From Sulfitobacter sp. W027 (GTDB taxonomy: Bacteria; Pseudomonadota; Alphaproteobacteria; Rhodobacterales; Rhodobacteraceae): 64,000 nt of DNA. This document shows positions 54,440 to 63,127 of the stretch, one piece after another. Position 1 is the first letter of the stretch. The number at the start of each line of letters is the position of its first letter. The translations under genes were made by a program, and so were the position numbers. The stretch spans positions 869,501 to 933,500 of the forward strand of contig NZ_CP083564.1 of the NCBI RefSeq assembly GCF_025143985.1. The letters run 5' to 3'. The notes under the pieces are model-generated. The model saw nothing but the letters and a program-made list of their open reading frames with translations. It ran no database searches and had not been told where the DNA came from.

Positions 54440-55840
54440 TCATTCGACCCGATAGGGCAACACATCACGCAGGTGGGGATCAACAACAAGCTGCCGCTCC
54501 AGAGGCGGAACAGAGCGTTGATGGCAGTCCCGCCGTTCACAAATTCGGCAGGAAATGCCAATCGGCTCAAAAGCATCGCTGCGGGTAACGTCCATCCCAT
54601 CGGCATAGACCAGCGCTGCCGCATGGCGCACTTCGCAGCCCAGCGAAATCGCGTAGCGCCGCACCGGCGCGCCAAAGCGTCCGGCCGGTTTCGAAATATC
54701 CCGCGCCAGACTGATATAGCGCACCCCATCCGGCGTCTCGGCCAGTTGCCGCAGGAACCTGCCCGGCGTCTCAAAGGCGCGGTGAACATTCCATAACGGG
54801 CAGGCTCCGCCAAAACGGGCAAATTGCAGACGTGTCGCGGAATGGCGTTTGGTGATCGTGCCCGCCTGATCGACCCGCACAAAGAAGAAGGGCACCCCCT
54901 TGGCGCCGGGCCTTTGCATCGTCGAGAGCCGATGCGCCACTTGTTCGATCGAGGCACCGAAATGTCCGGCCAGCACCTCAAGATCATGGCGACAGTCCTG
55001 CGCCTTTTGCAAAAACCGTCCATAAGGCAACAATGCCGCACCGGCAAAGTAGTTCGCCAGCCCTATCTTGGCGATATCCCGCGCGGCTGCACTATGGAAC
55101 CGGGCTAGATCAAGCGTCGCTTCCAGCAGCGCGTCCTGCTGGGTCAGCGCCACTTGCAATAGGATTTGAAAGGTCTGCGTCTCAGGCGCTGCGCGGGCAG
55201 AGAGATGCAGCGTTTTACTTGTTGGATCATAGGCACGCAGACGGTCGTCGTCCTTAAATACCACCGTCACCCCGGCGCGGTCGAGCGCATCTATAGCGGT
55301 TATGCGGGTATCGCTGCCTGAGCCTTCACGGGTGGCAAAATGCTCGGCCGCGCGGTCAACTGCATCGATGTAGTTGTCGCAATAGTGAAAGAAGTCGCGC
55401 ACCTCCTCCCAGGGGGAAGGCGTGGCGCGGGCGTCCTCGCGGCCCAGTGCTTCGTCCAATGATGCCAGCCGCTCGTGCACCTGCCGATAGCTTTGATGCA
55501 AAGCAAGGAAGGCATGCGCCAACCCCGGCGCATTGGAGGCCGTGAGGCGCAGATCGGCCATCGGGGGTGCCTTTCCGGCAAAGATCGGATCGGCCAACGC
55601 CTCACGCAGATCGCTCACCAGCCGCTCCCCGTCGCCGCTGGAAAGCTCGGTCACATCCAGCCTGAACTCCGACGCCAAGGCCAGCACGACATTGGTGCTG
55701 ACGGGCCGGTTGTTGTTTTCCATCTGGTTGAGATAAGGCAAGGAGACGCCCAGCCGGGCGGCGAAGTCCTTCTGGGTCAGCCCCGCGCGTGTCCGGGTCT
55801 CACGCAGTTTCACACCGGCATAGAGTTTCTGGATCGCCAT
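54440..55840 (-). CDS. pccR: Short-chain fatty acyl-CoA regulator PccR
   Basis: A 466-residue regulator with an N-terminal XRE HTH (LRETRTRAGLTQKDFAARLGVSLPYLNQMENNNRPVS, about 10-65), a central IrrE-like domain and a C-terminal ScfR domain with cysteines near ISCRICERRDCHQRS. This is the ScfR family, whose R. sphaeroides member PccR activates pccB and represses itself, binding TTTGCAAA boxes. Such boxes lie just upstream of this gene and of pccB here, and pccB is only 1.5 kb away. Identification is therefore strong. Confidence 0.92.
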   Translation of the reverse strand: MAIQKLYAGVKLRETRTRAGLTQKDFAARLGVSLPYLNQMENNNRPVSTNVVLALASEFRLDVTELSSGDGERLVSDLREALADPIFAGKAPPMADLRLTASNAPGLAHAFLALHQSYRQVHERLASLDEALGREDARATPSPWEEVRDFFHYCDNYIDAVDRAAEHFATREGSGSDTRITAIDALDRAGVTVVFKDDDRLRAYDPTSKTLHLSARAAPETQTFQILLQVALTQQDALLEATLDLARFHSAAARDIAKIGLANYFAGAALLPYGRFLQKAQDCRHDLEVLAGHFGASIEQVAHRLSTMQRPGAKGVPFFFVRVDQAGTITKRHSATRLQFARFGGACPLWNVHRAFETPGRFLRQLAETPDGVRYISLARDISKPAGRFGAPVRRYAISLGCEVRHAAALVYADGMDVTRSDAFEPIGISCRICERRDCHQRSVPPLERQLVVDPHLRDVLPYRVE

Positions 55841-55849
55841 CTGGGCACC

Positions 55850-55888
55850 TTTGCAACTTTGCAGTCAGGCGCAGCGTAGCTTTGCAAA
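55850..55888. promoter_or_regulatory. PccR-type operator before pccR
   Basis: Adjacent half-sites TTTGCAAC (55850-55857) and TTTGCAGT (55858-55865) and a third, TTTGCAAA (55881-55888), lie 10-48 bases upstream of the pccR ATG. They match the TTTGCAAA boxes bound by PccR and suggest autoregulation. Confidence 0.8.
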
Positions 55889-55920
55889 CTCTTCCTAGCA
55901 AGCCCGAGGCGGGGTGCAGG

Positions 55921-57135
55921 TTAAAGTCCCAGGGCTTTCTCGCGCCGGATCACAACCCATATGGAGGCGACCGAGGCGATGGCCGTCAGCAGCATAAGCC
56001 ACAACAGCGGATAGGCCCCGGTTTCCGGGGTGAGCAGGGCGCCTGCCAGCGCGCTCAGCGCCGCACCACCGACGATCATGATCGCCCCGCCAAGACCAGA
56101 GGCCGTGCCCGCCAGATGCGGGCGCACCGACAGCATCCCGGCAGTGGCATTTGGAATGCACAGCCCGTTCCCCAACCCCACAAGGGTCATCAGCCCGAAA
56201 AAGCTGAGCGGGGAGCCATAGCCCGCAAGGAAAATCAGCAGCGACACCGTGCCGCCCACCGCGTTGGAAATGCAGCCCCAGAGCACAAGCGTATTCACGC
56301 CAAAGCGGGTCGCAGTGCGCGCGGTGATGAAGTTGCCGATGAAATAGCCAATCGCGGGCGCGCCGAAATAGAGGCCCAGCACCGCAGGCTCCATCCCGAA
56401 AACGACGGTTCCAACGAAGGGTGCGCCGCCGAGATAGGCGAAGAAGGCGCCCGAGCAAAAGCCCGTCGCAAGCGCATAGCCCCAAAAGCGTGGAGAGCGG
56501 AGCAACTCCGGGTACTCGCCAAATTGCTGCGCCAGTGACTTGCCGCTGGCACGGGCGGTCTCACCCAAATCAGCCCAGGCCACCCAGAACACCAAGCCGC
56601 CGAGGATTAGCATCGCCCAGAATGACGCCTGCCAGCCAAAGCCCTGCTCCAACAGGCCCCCCAAAGCCGGGCTGATCATCGGCACCAGCGCCATGCCCAT
56701 GGTGACATAGCCGATCATGGAGGCCGATTCTTCCTGAGTATAGAGGTCGCGGATCACCGCGCGGCTCAGCACCATGCCTGTGGCGATCACGGCCTGCGCC
56801 ATGCGAAAGACCAAAAACACAGCGATGTTCGGAGCCAACAAGCAGCCCACCGTGGCGGCAAGGAACAGGCCCAGCCCCCAAAGCATCACGCGCCGCCGCC
56901 CGAGGTTGTCCGAAATCGGCCCGATGAAAATCTGCAATATGCCGCTGAAGAACAGGTAGAGCGGCACAGAAAGCTGGATCACTGCATAATCCGTGCCAAA
57001 ATGCTCTGCCATCTTCGGCAGGCTGGGCAGGAAGATGTTCATCACCATGGCCGAAAGCCCGGCCAGCAGGATCAGCGTGGAAATGTGGGGTGGGGTTGTC
57101 CGATTTAAATATCGGACCCGGGGGATATCGCTCAT
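55921..57135 (-). CDS. Bcr/CflA family MFS transporter
   Basis: A 404-residue protein with 12 helices. Family motifs are the LGRRRVMLWGLGLF loop between helices 2 and 3 and VLSRAVIRDLYTQEESASMIGYVTMGM (helices 4-5). The Bcr/CflA family exports drugs such as bicyclomycin and some amino acids or sulfonamides. The start at 57135 was chosen on family N-terminus; an in-frame ATG 24 bases earlier is possible. A degenerate TTTGCAAC box lies 52 bases upstream, so PccR control is possible but unproven. Confidence 0.86.
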   Translation of the reverse strand: MSDIPRVRYLNRTTPPHISTLILLAGLSAMVMNIFLPSLPKMAEHFGTDYAVIQLSVPLYLFFSGILQIFIGPISDNLGRRRVMLWGLGLFLAATVGCLLAPNIAVFLVFRMAQAVIATGMVLSRAVIRDLYTQEESASMIGYVTMGMALVPMISPALGGLLEQGFGWQASFWAMLILGGLVFWVAWADLGETARASGKSLAQQFGEYPELLRSPRFWGYALATGFCSGAFFAYLGGAPFVGTVVFGMEPAVLGLYFGAPAIGYFIGNFITARTATRFGVNTLVLWGCISNAVGGTVSLLIFLAGYGSPLSFFGLMTLVGLGNGLCIPNATAGMLSVRPHLAGTASGLGGAIMIVGGAALSALAGALLTPETGAYPLLWLMLLTAIASVASIWVVIRREKALGL

Positions 57136-57186
57136 GCAAATGCAAGTAGTCTGGGGCATGGGAAATGTCCATGTTAACTAGATTGA

Positions 57187-57243
57187 TTTGCAACTTTTCA
57201 TTTTGCGCAACGCTAGCTGTATTAGTTTTGCAAATTTGCAAAA
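57187..57243. promoter_or_regulatory. PccR-type operators before pccB and the divergent transporter
   Basis: TTTGCAAA (57227-57234) is directly followed by a second TTTGCAAA (57235-57242), together forming an 18-base palindrome 62 bases before the pccB ATG. A weaker pair, TTTGCAAC (57187-57194) and TTTGCGCAA (57202-57210), lies closer to the divergent transporter gene. The pccB palindrome is the strongest PccR box in the window. Confidence 0.85.
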
Positions 57244-57304
57244 TTGCTCTTTGGTCACCTGCGGTCCTCCGATAGAATGCTCGAAATCACATTAGGGGTG
57301 CGTC

Positions 57305-58837
57305 ATGAAAGACATTCTCGAACAACTGGAGCGGCGCCGTGAAGATGCGCGTTTGGGCGGCGGTCAGGCACGGATCGATGCGCAGCATGGCCGCGGAAAG
57401 CTGACCGCGCGGGAGCGTGTCGATCTGCTGCTCGACGAAGGCTCGTTCGAGGAGTTCGACATGTTCGTCACCCACCGCTGCACCGATTTCGGCATGCAAG
57501 ATCAAAAACCTGCGGGCGATGGTGTGGTTACGGGCTGGGGCACGATCAACGGTCGCCTCGTCTATGTATTCAGTCAGGATTTTACAGTTTTCGGCGGCTC
57601 CCTGTCGGAAACCCACGCCCAGAAAATCTGCAAGATCATGGACATGGCGGTGCAGAACGGCGCGCCCGTGATCGGCATCAACGATTCCGGCGGGGCGCGC
57701 ATCCAAGAGGGGGTGGCAAGCCTTGCTGGCTATGCCGAAGTCTTCCAACGTAACATCGAAGCCTCCGGCGTGATCCCGCAGATCAGCGTTATCATGGGCC
57801 CCTGCGCGGGCGGCGCGGTCTATTCCCCGGCGATGACCGATTTCATCTTCATGGTCAAAGACAGCTCCTACATGTTCGTGACCGGCCCCGACGTGGTGAA
57901 AACCGTCACTAATGAGGTCGTCACTGCCGAGGAACTGGGTGGCGCCACGACCCACACACGCAAATCCTCCGTCGCTGACGGGGCCTTCGAGAACGATGTG
58001 GAGGCACTGGCCGAGGTGCGCCGTCTCGTCGATTTGTTGCCCGCCAACAATCGCGAGAAGCCCCCGGTTCGTCCCTTCTTCGACGACCCCAACCGGATCG
58101 AACCCTCGCTCGACACGCTGGTGCCGGCCAACGCCAACACACCCTACGACATGAAGGAATTGATCCTGAAGCTGGCGGATGAAGGCGATTTTTATGAAAT
58201 CCAAGAGGAATTCGCCAAGAACATCATCACCGGTTTCATCCGCCTTGAAGGCCGTACCGTCGGCGTGGTCGCCAACCAGCCGATGGTGCTGGCCGGATGC
58301 CTCGACATCGACAGCTCGCGCAAAGCGGCGCGTTTCGTGCGCTTCTGCGATGCTTTCGAGATTCCAATTCTGACCCTTGTGGACGTGCCCGGCTTCCTGC
58401 CCGGCACCGGTCAGGAGTTCGGCGGCGTCATCAAGCACGGTGCGAAACTGCTGTTCGCCTATGGCGAAGCGACCGTGCCGATGGTCACTGTGATCACACG
58501 CAAGGCCTATGGCGGCGCCTATGACGTGATGGCCTCCAAACATCTTCGCTCGGATTTTAACTACGCATGGCCCACCGCTGAAGTCGCCGTGATGGGGGCC
58601 AAGGGCGCGACAGAGATCATCCACCGCAAAGACTTGAACGACCCTGAGAAAATCGCCCAGCACACAAAGGATTATGAAGACCGTTTCGCCAATCCTTTCG
58701 TCGCCGCCGAACGGGGCTTCATCGATGAGGTGATCCAGCCGCGCTCTACCCGCAAACGGGTCGCCCGCGCCTTTGCCTCCCTGCGCAATAAAAAAGTGCA
58801 GACCCCGTGGAAAAAACACGACAACATCCCGCTCTGA
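57305..58837 (+). CDS. pccB: Propionyl-CoA carboxylase beta chain
   Basis: A 510-residue carboxyltransferase subunit that moves CO2 from biotin to propionyl-CoA to form (S)-methylmalonyl-CoA. Two crotonase-fold halves carry the acyl-CoA blocks [22 protein letters not shown] and [50 protein letters not shown] and [18 protein letters not shown] complete the family. It works with the alpha chain at 61.0-63.1 kb. Gene order (pccB, small genes, pccA) is known from Roseobacters. A PccR box lies upstream. Confidence 0.96.
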   Translation: MKDILEQLERRREDARLGGGQARIDAQHGRGKLTARERVDLLLDEGSFEEFDMFVTHRCTDFGMQDQKPAGDGVVTGWGTINGRLVYVFSQDFTVFGGSLSETHAQKICKIMDMAVQNGAPVIGINDSGGARIQEGVASLAGYAEVFQRNIEASGVIPQISVIMGPCAGGAVYSPAMTDFIFMVKDSSYMFVTGPDVVKTVTNEVVTAEELGGATTHTRKSSVADGAFENDVEALAEVRRLVDLLPANNREKPPVRPFFDDPNRIEPSLDTLVPANANTPYDMKELILKLADEGDFYEIQEEFAKNIITGFIRLEGRTVGVVANQPMVLAGCLDIDSSRKAARFVRFCDAFEIPILTLVDVPGFLPGTGQEFGGVIKHGAKLLFAYGEATVPMVTVITRKAYGGAYDVMASKHLRSDFNYAWPTAEVAVMGAKGATEIIHRKDLNDPEKIAQHTKDYEDRFANPFVAAERGFIDEVIQPRSTRKRVARAFASLRNKKVQTPWKKHDNIPL

Positions 58838-58942
58838 GCACCATCATGCAGCTTCATCCTTTCTTAAATACCGATCCCACGGGGGCCGCGCGCGGAACCC
58901 CCGGCGGGCTGGGTGGTTTCCTCTGCAAAGGAGGATCTGACC

Positions 58943-59197
58943 GTGCCGAACGCATCCATCAAGGACGAAAAGACCTACAAGTCCCTGCGCGAGGACGGGG
59001 CGAGCAAGGAGAAAGCCGCCCGGATCGCCAATGCGCAGGCCAACGACAGACAGCATCCCAGCAAGAAGGGGGGCAAGCAGCCGTCCTACGAGGATTGGAC
59101 CAAGGACGCGCTTTACGACCGGGCGCAGGAACTTGGGATCGAGGGACGCTCGGACATGGACAAGGACGCGCTGATCGACGCCCTGCGCAGCCACTAG
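58943..59197 (+). CDS. Rho N-terminal-like (DUF7218-type) small protein
   Basis: An 84-residue, highly charged protein. The first half has KDEKTYKSLREDGASKEKAARIANAQA, the second half KKGGKQPSYEDWTKDALYDRAQELGIEGRSDMDKDALIDAL, a SAP-like or Rho N-terminal-like helix-extended-helix fold that may bind nucleic acid. It starts with GTG at 58943, 8 bases after a perfect AAAGGAGG ribosome site; a GTG 30 bases upstream lacks one. It lies 105 bases after pccB. Function unknown. Confidence 0.78.
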   Translation: MPNASIKDEKTYKSLREDGASKEKAARIANAQANDRQHPSKKGGKQPSYEDWTKDALYDRAQELGIEGRSDMDKDALIDALRSH

Positions 59198-59220
59198 GCG
59201 CGCGATTCACCCGCGCCGCC

Positions 59221-59595
59221 TTGCCAGCCGCGCTGATTTTTGCGCTGGCGACGCCAGCTTTGGCCATCGACGTGCCCTCGGGGCAGGTCATCGATCTGCA
59301 AGAAGTGCTGGTCGAGGATATGGGCGAAGAGACTTGGCTGCGCTTTCGTTTCATTGCGCCCCAGATCGCCGAAGGCCCGGATGCCATTGCCTATGATTTG
59401 GCCGCGCCCGATATGGAACACCTCTGCGCGGCTGTCGCACTGCCCTATATGATTGAACATGCGCTCGTGGGGCAGGTGATAGTTGTCTCCTTGGCCGACC
59501 GTGCGGTGGAGTTTGGCGCAGCCGACCCTGAAGCCACCCAGTATTTCGAAGCTTTTCGCGCTCAAAACGACACCTGTATTTGGGAAGGTTTGTGA
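59221..59595 (+). CDS. DUF6497 family exported protein, start uncertain
   Basis: About 124 residues with a probable signal peptide (ALIFALATPALA) and a conserved core (IDVPSGQVIDLQEVLVEDMGE in segments, HLCAAVALPYMIEHAL, EYFEAFRAQNDTCIWEGL-like end) that I recall as DUF6497. There is no in-frame ATG or ribosome site at a reasonable distance. The TTG at 59221, 24 bases after the previous stop, is the best candidate; a more upstream start would run inside the preceding gene in another frame. Translation is probably coupled. The function is unknown. Confidence 0.6.
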   Translation: MPAALIFALATPALAIDVPSGQVIDLQEVLVEDMGEETWLRFRFIAPQIAEGPDAIAYDLAAPDMEHLCAAVALPYMIEHALVGQVIVVSLADRAVEFGAADPEATQYFEAFRAQNDTCIWEGL

Positions 59596-59809
59596 TGGGC
59601 ACGCCATATCTTGCAAGAATCCGCCGATCCCCCATTTGGAATGATGCTTTGGAGTCACAGCGCCACCGATTGCGCTTGCAACCATATCCATTGCCATGTG
59701 AATCGCATATGATGCAGTCAAGGAATACCCACGTATCCCTTGCCTCAGAACCCGGGCTTGGTCGGCATGATGTCGCACCAGGTTCCACTAACATTAATAG
59801 GAGATTTAC

Positions 59810-59950
59810 ATGTCCAAGAGCATCAAATTGCTGGCAGCTATCGGTTTCGTCGCAGCTGTTTCGGCCTGCGCACAGCAAGAAGAAGAATTCGTTGTTGTCG
59901 AGCCCGCGCCCATCTCGGTTGAGCCCGTCTACACCGGCAAGTACAAGTAA
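59810..59950 (+). CDS. 46-residue lipoprotein of the pcc region
   Basis: A 46-residue protein starting MSKSIKLLAAIGFVAAVSAC. The lipobox is V-S-A-C, so the mature lipoprotein is only about 27 residues: an acidic start (AQQEEE) then EFVVVEPAPISVEPVYTGKYK. It has a good AGGAG ribosome site (59799-59803). The sequence is of a type that I recall as conserved in many Rhodobacteraceae beside pcc genes. Function unknown; it is too short for length-filtered gene calls. Confidence 0.78.
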   Translation: MSKSIKLLAAIGFVAAVSACAQQEEEFVVVEPAPISVEPVYTGKYK

Positions 59951-60019
59951 TGCCGTTGCAGGGCAGGCGTCCACGCCTGCCCTGATCCCTAACACCCCTG
60001 CAATCGGGAGGGGTGTCTG

Positions 60020-60379
60020 ATGCCCGCCTATATGTTAAAGCACCGCGGGTTCCCCGGGCGTCTGCCTGGCACCGATTTTCAATTCACCATTCGCCGCCCG
60101 AACCCCAAAGGGGTCACGCCGATCACACGGCGTGAGCGTCGCCCTGACCGCCGGGCGCCAGACCGTCGCGCTGACACCGCTTTTGTCAAAGCCCTTTGGG
60201 AAGCCTTTGGCGAGCATCCTTTCGAGCGTGGCAATCTCGATGCGGGCCGGCTGTCTTGGCTATTTGGCCGCGAGGTACTGCCCGCAACCGATCCGTTTGA
60301 TCCCGCCGATTACGAAGCGTTGCTGGTGCTCGACGTCGCCGCTGCGCGGGCTGCCTTCCCCGAAGCATTCGAGGGTTGA
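60020..60379 (+). CDS. Conserved hypothetical protein of the pcc region
   Basis: A 119-residue basic protein with an Arg-rich stretch (RRERRPDRRAPDRRAD) and a C-terminal half with ALWEAFGEHPFERGNLDAGRLSWLFGREVLP. There is no signal peptide or membrane helix. I do not recognise a family. Its position between pccB and pccA, which recurs in Roseobacters, suggests it is co-expressed with the carboxylase. It may be followed by the strong terminator at 60550-60593. Confidence 0.65.
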   Translation: MPAYMLKHRGFPGRLPGTDFQFTIRRPNPKGVTPITRRERRPDRRAPDRRADTAFVKALWEAFGEHPFERGNLDAGRLSWLFGREVLPATDPFDPADYEALLVLDVAAARAAFPEAFEG

Positions 60380-60701
60380 TCGGCATGTTGTCGCCGCGTC
60401 TCGCCGTAAATCAGCACAGCTTTGCCGAAGTCAGGCCGCCGTTCACCGCGCGCTTGGCGCGGGTGCGGGTTTGGGGCAGGTTTGCGGTGCTTGGCGGCGC
60501 ATTATTTGTCCTACGTGCCACCAGACATGAAGACCATACCCCTTCCCCTGTCGGGCAGCGGACGTGCCGATCGGCACCGCTGCCCGACTTTTTGAATGCG
60601 TGGTCTTTTAAACACAGGGCATCAGGCAGAAAATCTGACCGGGAACCCGCCAATAGGCGGGGCGTTGGTCGGACAGTAGACAGCAGTGAAGGAACAGGCA
60701 C
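60380..60701. other. Gene-free interval with a strong terminator
   Basis: About 320 bases between the hypothetical gene and the small lipoprotein gene. It holds the terminator at 60550-60593. No coding sequence is supported; frames through it lack family features or a ribosome site. Confidence 0.6.
60550..60593 (+). terminator. Strong intrinsic terminator
   Basis: A perfect 12-bp stem, GTCGGGCAGCGG (60550-60561) and its complement (60577-60588), is followed by TTTTT (60589-60593). The loop holds a nested palindrome GTGCCGATCGGCAC. It ends the pccB-side transcript, so pccA likely has its own promoter. Confidence 0.88.
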
Positions 60702-60908
60702 ATGTCAATCCGTAACATCATTCTCGCGCTTGGCGCGACAGCCGGGCTTGCCGCATGTGGCGACAACATCGGTGAACAAACCCTTGGCGGCGCAGCCGTC
60801 GGCGCAGGCGCCGCAGCGGTCACAAGCGGCTCGCTTTTGCAAGGTGCAGCCATCGGCGCCGCAGCCAACGTCGGCTATTGCCAGCTCAACCCCGGCAAAT
60901 GTAACTAG
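60702..60908 (+). CDS. Small glycine-zipper-like lipoprotein
   Basis: A 68-residue protein with a lipoprotein signal (RNIILALGATAGLAAC, lipobox L-A-A-C) and an Ala/Gly-rich tail (GGAAVGAGAAAVTSGSLLQGAAIGAAA) like glycine-zipper proteins, ending YCQLNPGKCN with two cysteines. It may be membrane-anchored and form helices with small residues. It precedes pccA by about 130 bases, with a hairpin in between. Function unknown. Confidence 0.75.
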   Translation: MSIRNIILALGATAGLAACGDNIGEQTLGGAAVGAGAAAVTSGSLLQGAAIGAAANVGYCQLNPGKCN

Positions 60909-60915
60909 CCAATTC

Positions 60916-60950
60916 GCCGCTCTGCCCACCCTCCGTGCGGGCAGGGCGGC
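60916..60950 (+). other. Hairpin between the small lipoprotein gene and pccA
   Basis: GCCGC-CTGCCC pairs with GGGCAG-GCGGC with one-base bulges on each side. An AGCC/GGCT hairpin with a TTTTT tail follows near 60986-61013. These may be a terminator for the lipoprotein gene or part of a pccA leader. Confidence 0.45.
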
Positions 60951-61039
60951 TCTGCCCACCATCTTTACCTCTATAGGCAACGCGCAGCCCCCGCTGACGC
61001 GGCTTTTTGCGTTGCCTGTCACCGTCAAAGGAACTGCTG

Positions 61040-63085
61040 ATGTTTGACAAGATCCTGATCGCCAACCGGGGCGAAATCGCCTGCCGCGTTATCAAGACTG
61101 CCAAGAAAATGGGGCTGACCACCGTCGCGATCTATTCAGACGCGGACGCCAATGCGTTGCATGTCGAAATGGCGGATGAGGCCATTCACATCGGCCCACC
61201 CCCTGCGAACCAATCCTATATCGTTATCGACAGGGTGATGGAGGCGGTCAAGAAATCCGGCGCGCAGGCGGTGCATCCGGGCTATGGGTTCCTCAGCGAA
61301 AACAGCAAGTTTGCCGAGGCTCTTGATGCGATCGGCGTGGCGTTTGTCGGCCCGCCCGTCGGTGCCATCGAGAAGATGGGCGACAAGATCACTTCCAAAA
61401 AGATCGCGCAAGAGGCCGGGGTGTCGACCGTGCCGGGCTATATGGGCCTGATCGAAGATGCCGATGAGGCGGTGAAGATTTCCAATGAGATCGGCTATCC
61501 GGTGATGCTCAAAGCCTCTGCAGGTGGCGGCGGCAAGGGCATGCGTATCGCCTGGAATGATGAAGAGGCGCGCGAAGGTTTCCAATCGTCCAAGAACGAG
61601 GCCGCGAACTCCTTCGGTGATGACCGTATCTTTATTGAAAAGTTCGTCACACAGCCGCGCCACATCGAGATTCAGGTACTCTGCGACGCGCATGGAAACG
61701 GTATCTATCTGGGCGAGCGCGAATGTTCGATCCAGCGCCGCAACCAGAAGGTTGTTGAAGAAGCGCCGAGCCCCTTCCTTGACGAAGCCACCCGTAAAGC
61801 GATGGGTGAACAGGCCGTCGCTCTGGCGCAGGCGGTGGGCTACACCAGCGCGGGCACCGTGGAGTTCATCGTCGACGGCGACAAGAACTTCTACTTCCTT
61901 GAGATGAACACCCGCCTGCAGGTGGAACACCCGGTGACGGAACTGATCACCGGCGTCGATCTAGTCGAACAGATGATCCGCGTCGCCAATGGCGAAAAAC
62001 TGTCGATCACCCAAGACGATGTGACACTTACCGGCTGGGCCATCGAAAACCGACTTTATGCCGAGGACCCTTACCGCGGCTTCCTGCCCTCGATTGGCCG
62101 TCTGACCCGCTACCGCCCGCCGCAGGAAGTGGCCGCCGGCCCGCTCTTGGACCAGGGTACATGGCAGGGCGATGCCCCTGCAGGCGACATGGCCGTGCGT
62201 AACGATACCGGCGTCTATGAGGGCGGCGAGATTTCGATGTATTACGACCCAATGATCGCCAAACTCTGTACTTGGGCACCGACCCGGGCCGAGGCGATTG
62301 AGAAGATGCGCGTGGCGCTTGATAGTTTTGAGGTCGAGGGGATCGGACATAACCTTCCGTTCCTGTCTGCCGTAATGGATCACCCCAAGTTTATCTCGGG
62401 CGAGATGACCACCGCCTTTATTGCTGAAGAATACCCCGAGGGTTTTGAGGGCGTTACCCTGCCAGAAGGCGAGCTGCGCCGCATCGCCGCCGCCTGTGCC
62501 GCCATGCACCGCGTCGGCGAAATCCGCCGCGCCCGTGTCTCCGGCCGGATGGACAACCACGAGCGCAAGGTCGGCAGCGACTGGAACGTGAAGCTTCAGG
62601 GTGAGAACTTTGACGTGGTCACCAAGGCCGATCCCGAGGGGGCGACGGTGGTCTTCTCCGACGGTGTCGAGATGCGCGTCAGCGGCGATTGGACGCCGGG
62701 CGACCAACTGGCAGAGATGACGGTCGATGGTGCACCGCTGGTGCTGAAGGTCGGCAAAATCTCAGGCGGTTTCCGCATTCGTACACGCGGCGCGGACCTC
62801 AAAGTCCACGTTCGCACCCCACGTCAGGCGGAATTGGCCGCGCTGATGCCCGAGAAACTGCCGCCTGACACCTCCAAGATGCTGCTCTGCCCGATGCCGG
62901 GTCTGGTGGTGAAACTCGACGTCGAGGTGGGCGATGAGGTTCAAGAAGGTCAAGCGCTCTGCACCATTGAGGCGATGAAGATGGAAAACATCCTGCGCGC
63001 CGAAAAGAAAGGCGTCGTCAGCAAGGTCAACGCGGGCGCGGGCGACAGCCTTGCGGTGGACGATGTGATCATGGAGTTCGAATAG
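61040..63085 (+). CDS. pccA: Propionyl-CoA carboxylase alpha chain
   Basis: A 681-residue biotin enzyme. It has an N-terminal biotin carboxylase (ILIANRGEIACRVIKTAKKMG; ATP-grasp with ASAGGGGKGMRIAW; catalytic EMNTRLQVEHPVTE), a linker and BT region, and a C-terminal biotin carrier domain with IEAMKMENILRAEK (biotin lysine about Lys647). It carboxylates biotin, which PccB then transfers to propionyl-CoA. The ATG at 61040 fits the family N-terminus and has AAAGGAA upstream. It is 2.2 kb downstream of pccB. Confidence 0.96.
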   Translation: MFDKILIANRGEIACRVIKTAKKMGLTTVAIYSDADANALHVEMADEAIHIGPPPANQSYIVIDRVMEAVKKSGAQAVHPGYGFLSENSKFAEALDAIGVAFVGPPVGAIEKMGDKITSKKIAQEAGVSTVPGYMGLIEDADEAVKISNEIGYPVMLKASAGGGGKGMRIAWNDEEAREGFQSSKNEAANSFGDDRIFIEKFVTQPRHIEIQVLCDAHGNGIYLGERECSIQRRNQKVVEEAPSPFLDEATRKAMGEQAVALAQAVGYTSAGTVEFIVDGDKNFYFLEMNTRLQVEHPVTELITGVDLVEQMIRVANGEKLSITQDDVTLTGWAIENRLYAEDPYRGFLPSIGRLTRYRPPQEVAAGPLLDQGTWQGDAPAGDMAVRNDTGVYEGGEISMYYDPMIAKLCTWAPTRAEAIEKMRVALDSFEVEGIGHNLPFLSAVMDHPKFISGEMTTAFIAEEYPEGFEGVTLPEGELRRIAAACAAMHRVGEIRRARVSGRMDNHERKVGSDWNVKLQGENFDVVTKADPEGATVVFSDGVEMRVSGDWTPGDQLAEMTVDGAPLVLKVGKISGGFRIRTRGADLKVHVRTPRQAELAALMPEKLPPDTSKMLLCPMPGLVVKLDVEVGDEVQEGQALCTIEAMKMENILRAEKKGVVSKVNAGAGDSLAVDDVIMEFE

Positions 63086-63127
63086 GGTGCGATGCGCTGG
63101 CGATCAGGGCGGGCAGGGCGCGGGGCA

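Noticed and set aside
57287..58819. Minus-strand frame of 510 codons covering pccB
   Set aside because: It is the shadow of pccB; codon pattern and homology support only the plus strand.
60376..61047. Plus frame of about 220 codons between the pcc-region hypothetical gene and pccA
   Set aside because: It crosses a strong terminator and the small lipoprotein gene in another frame, and shows no family features.
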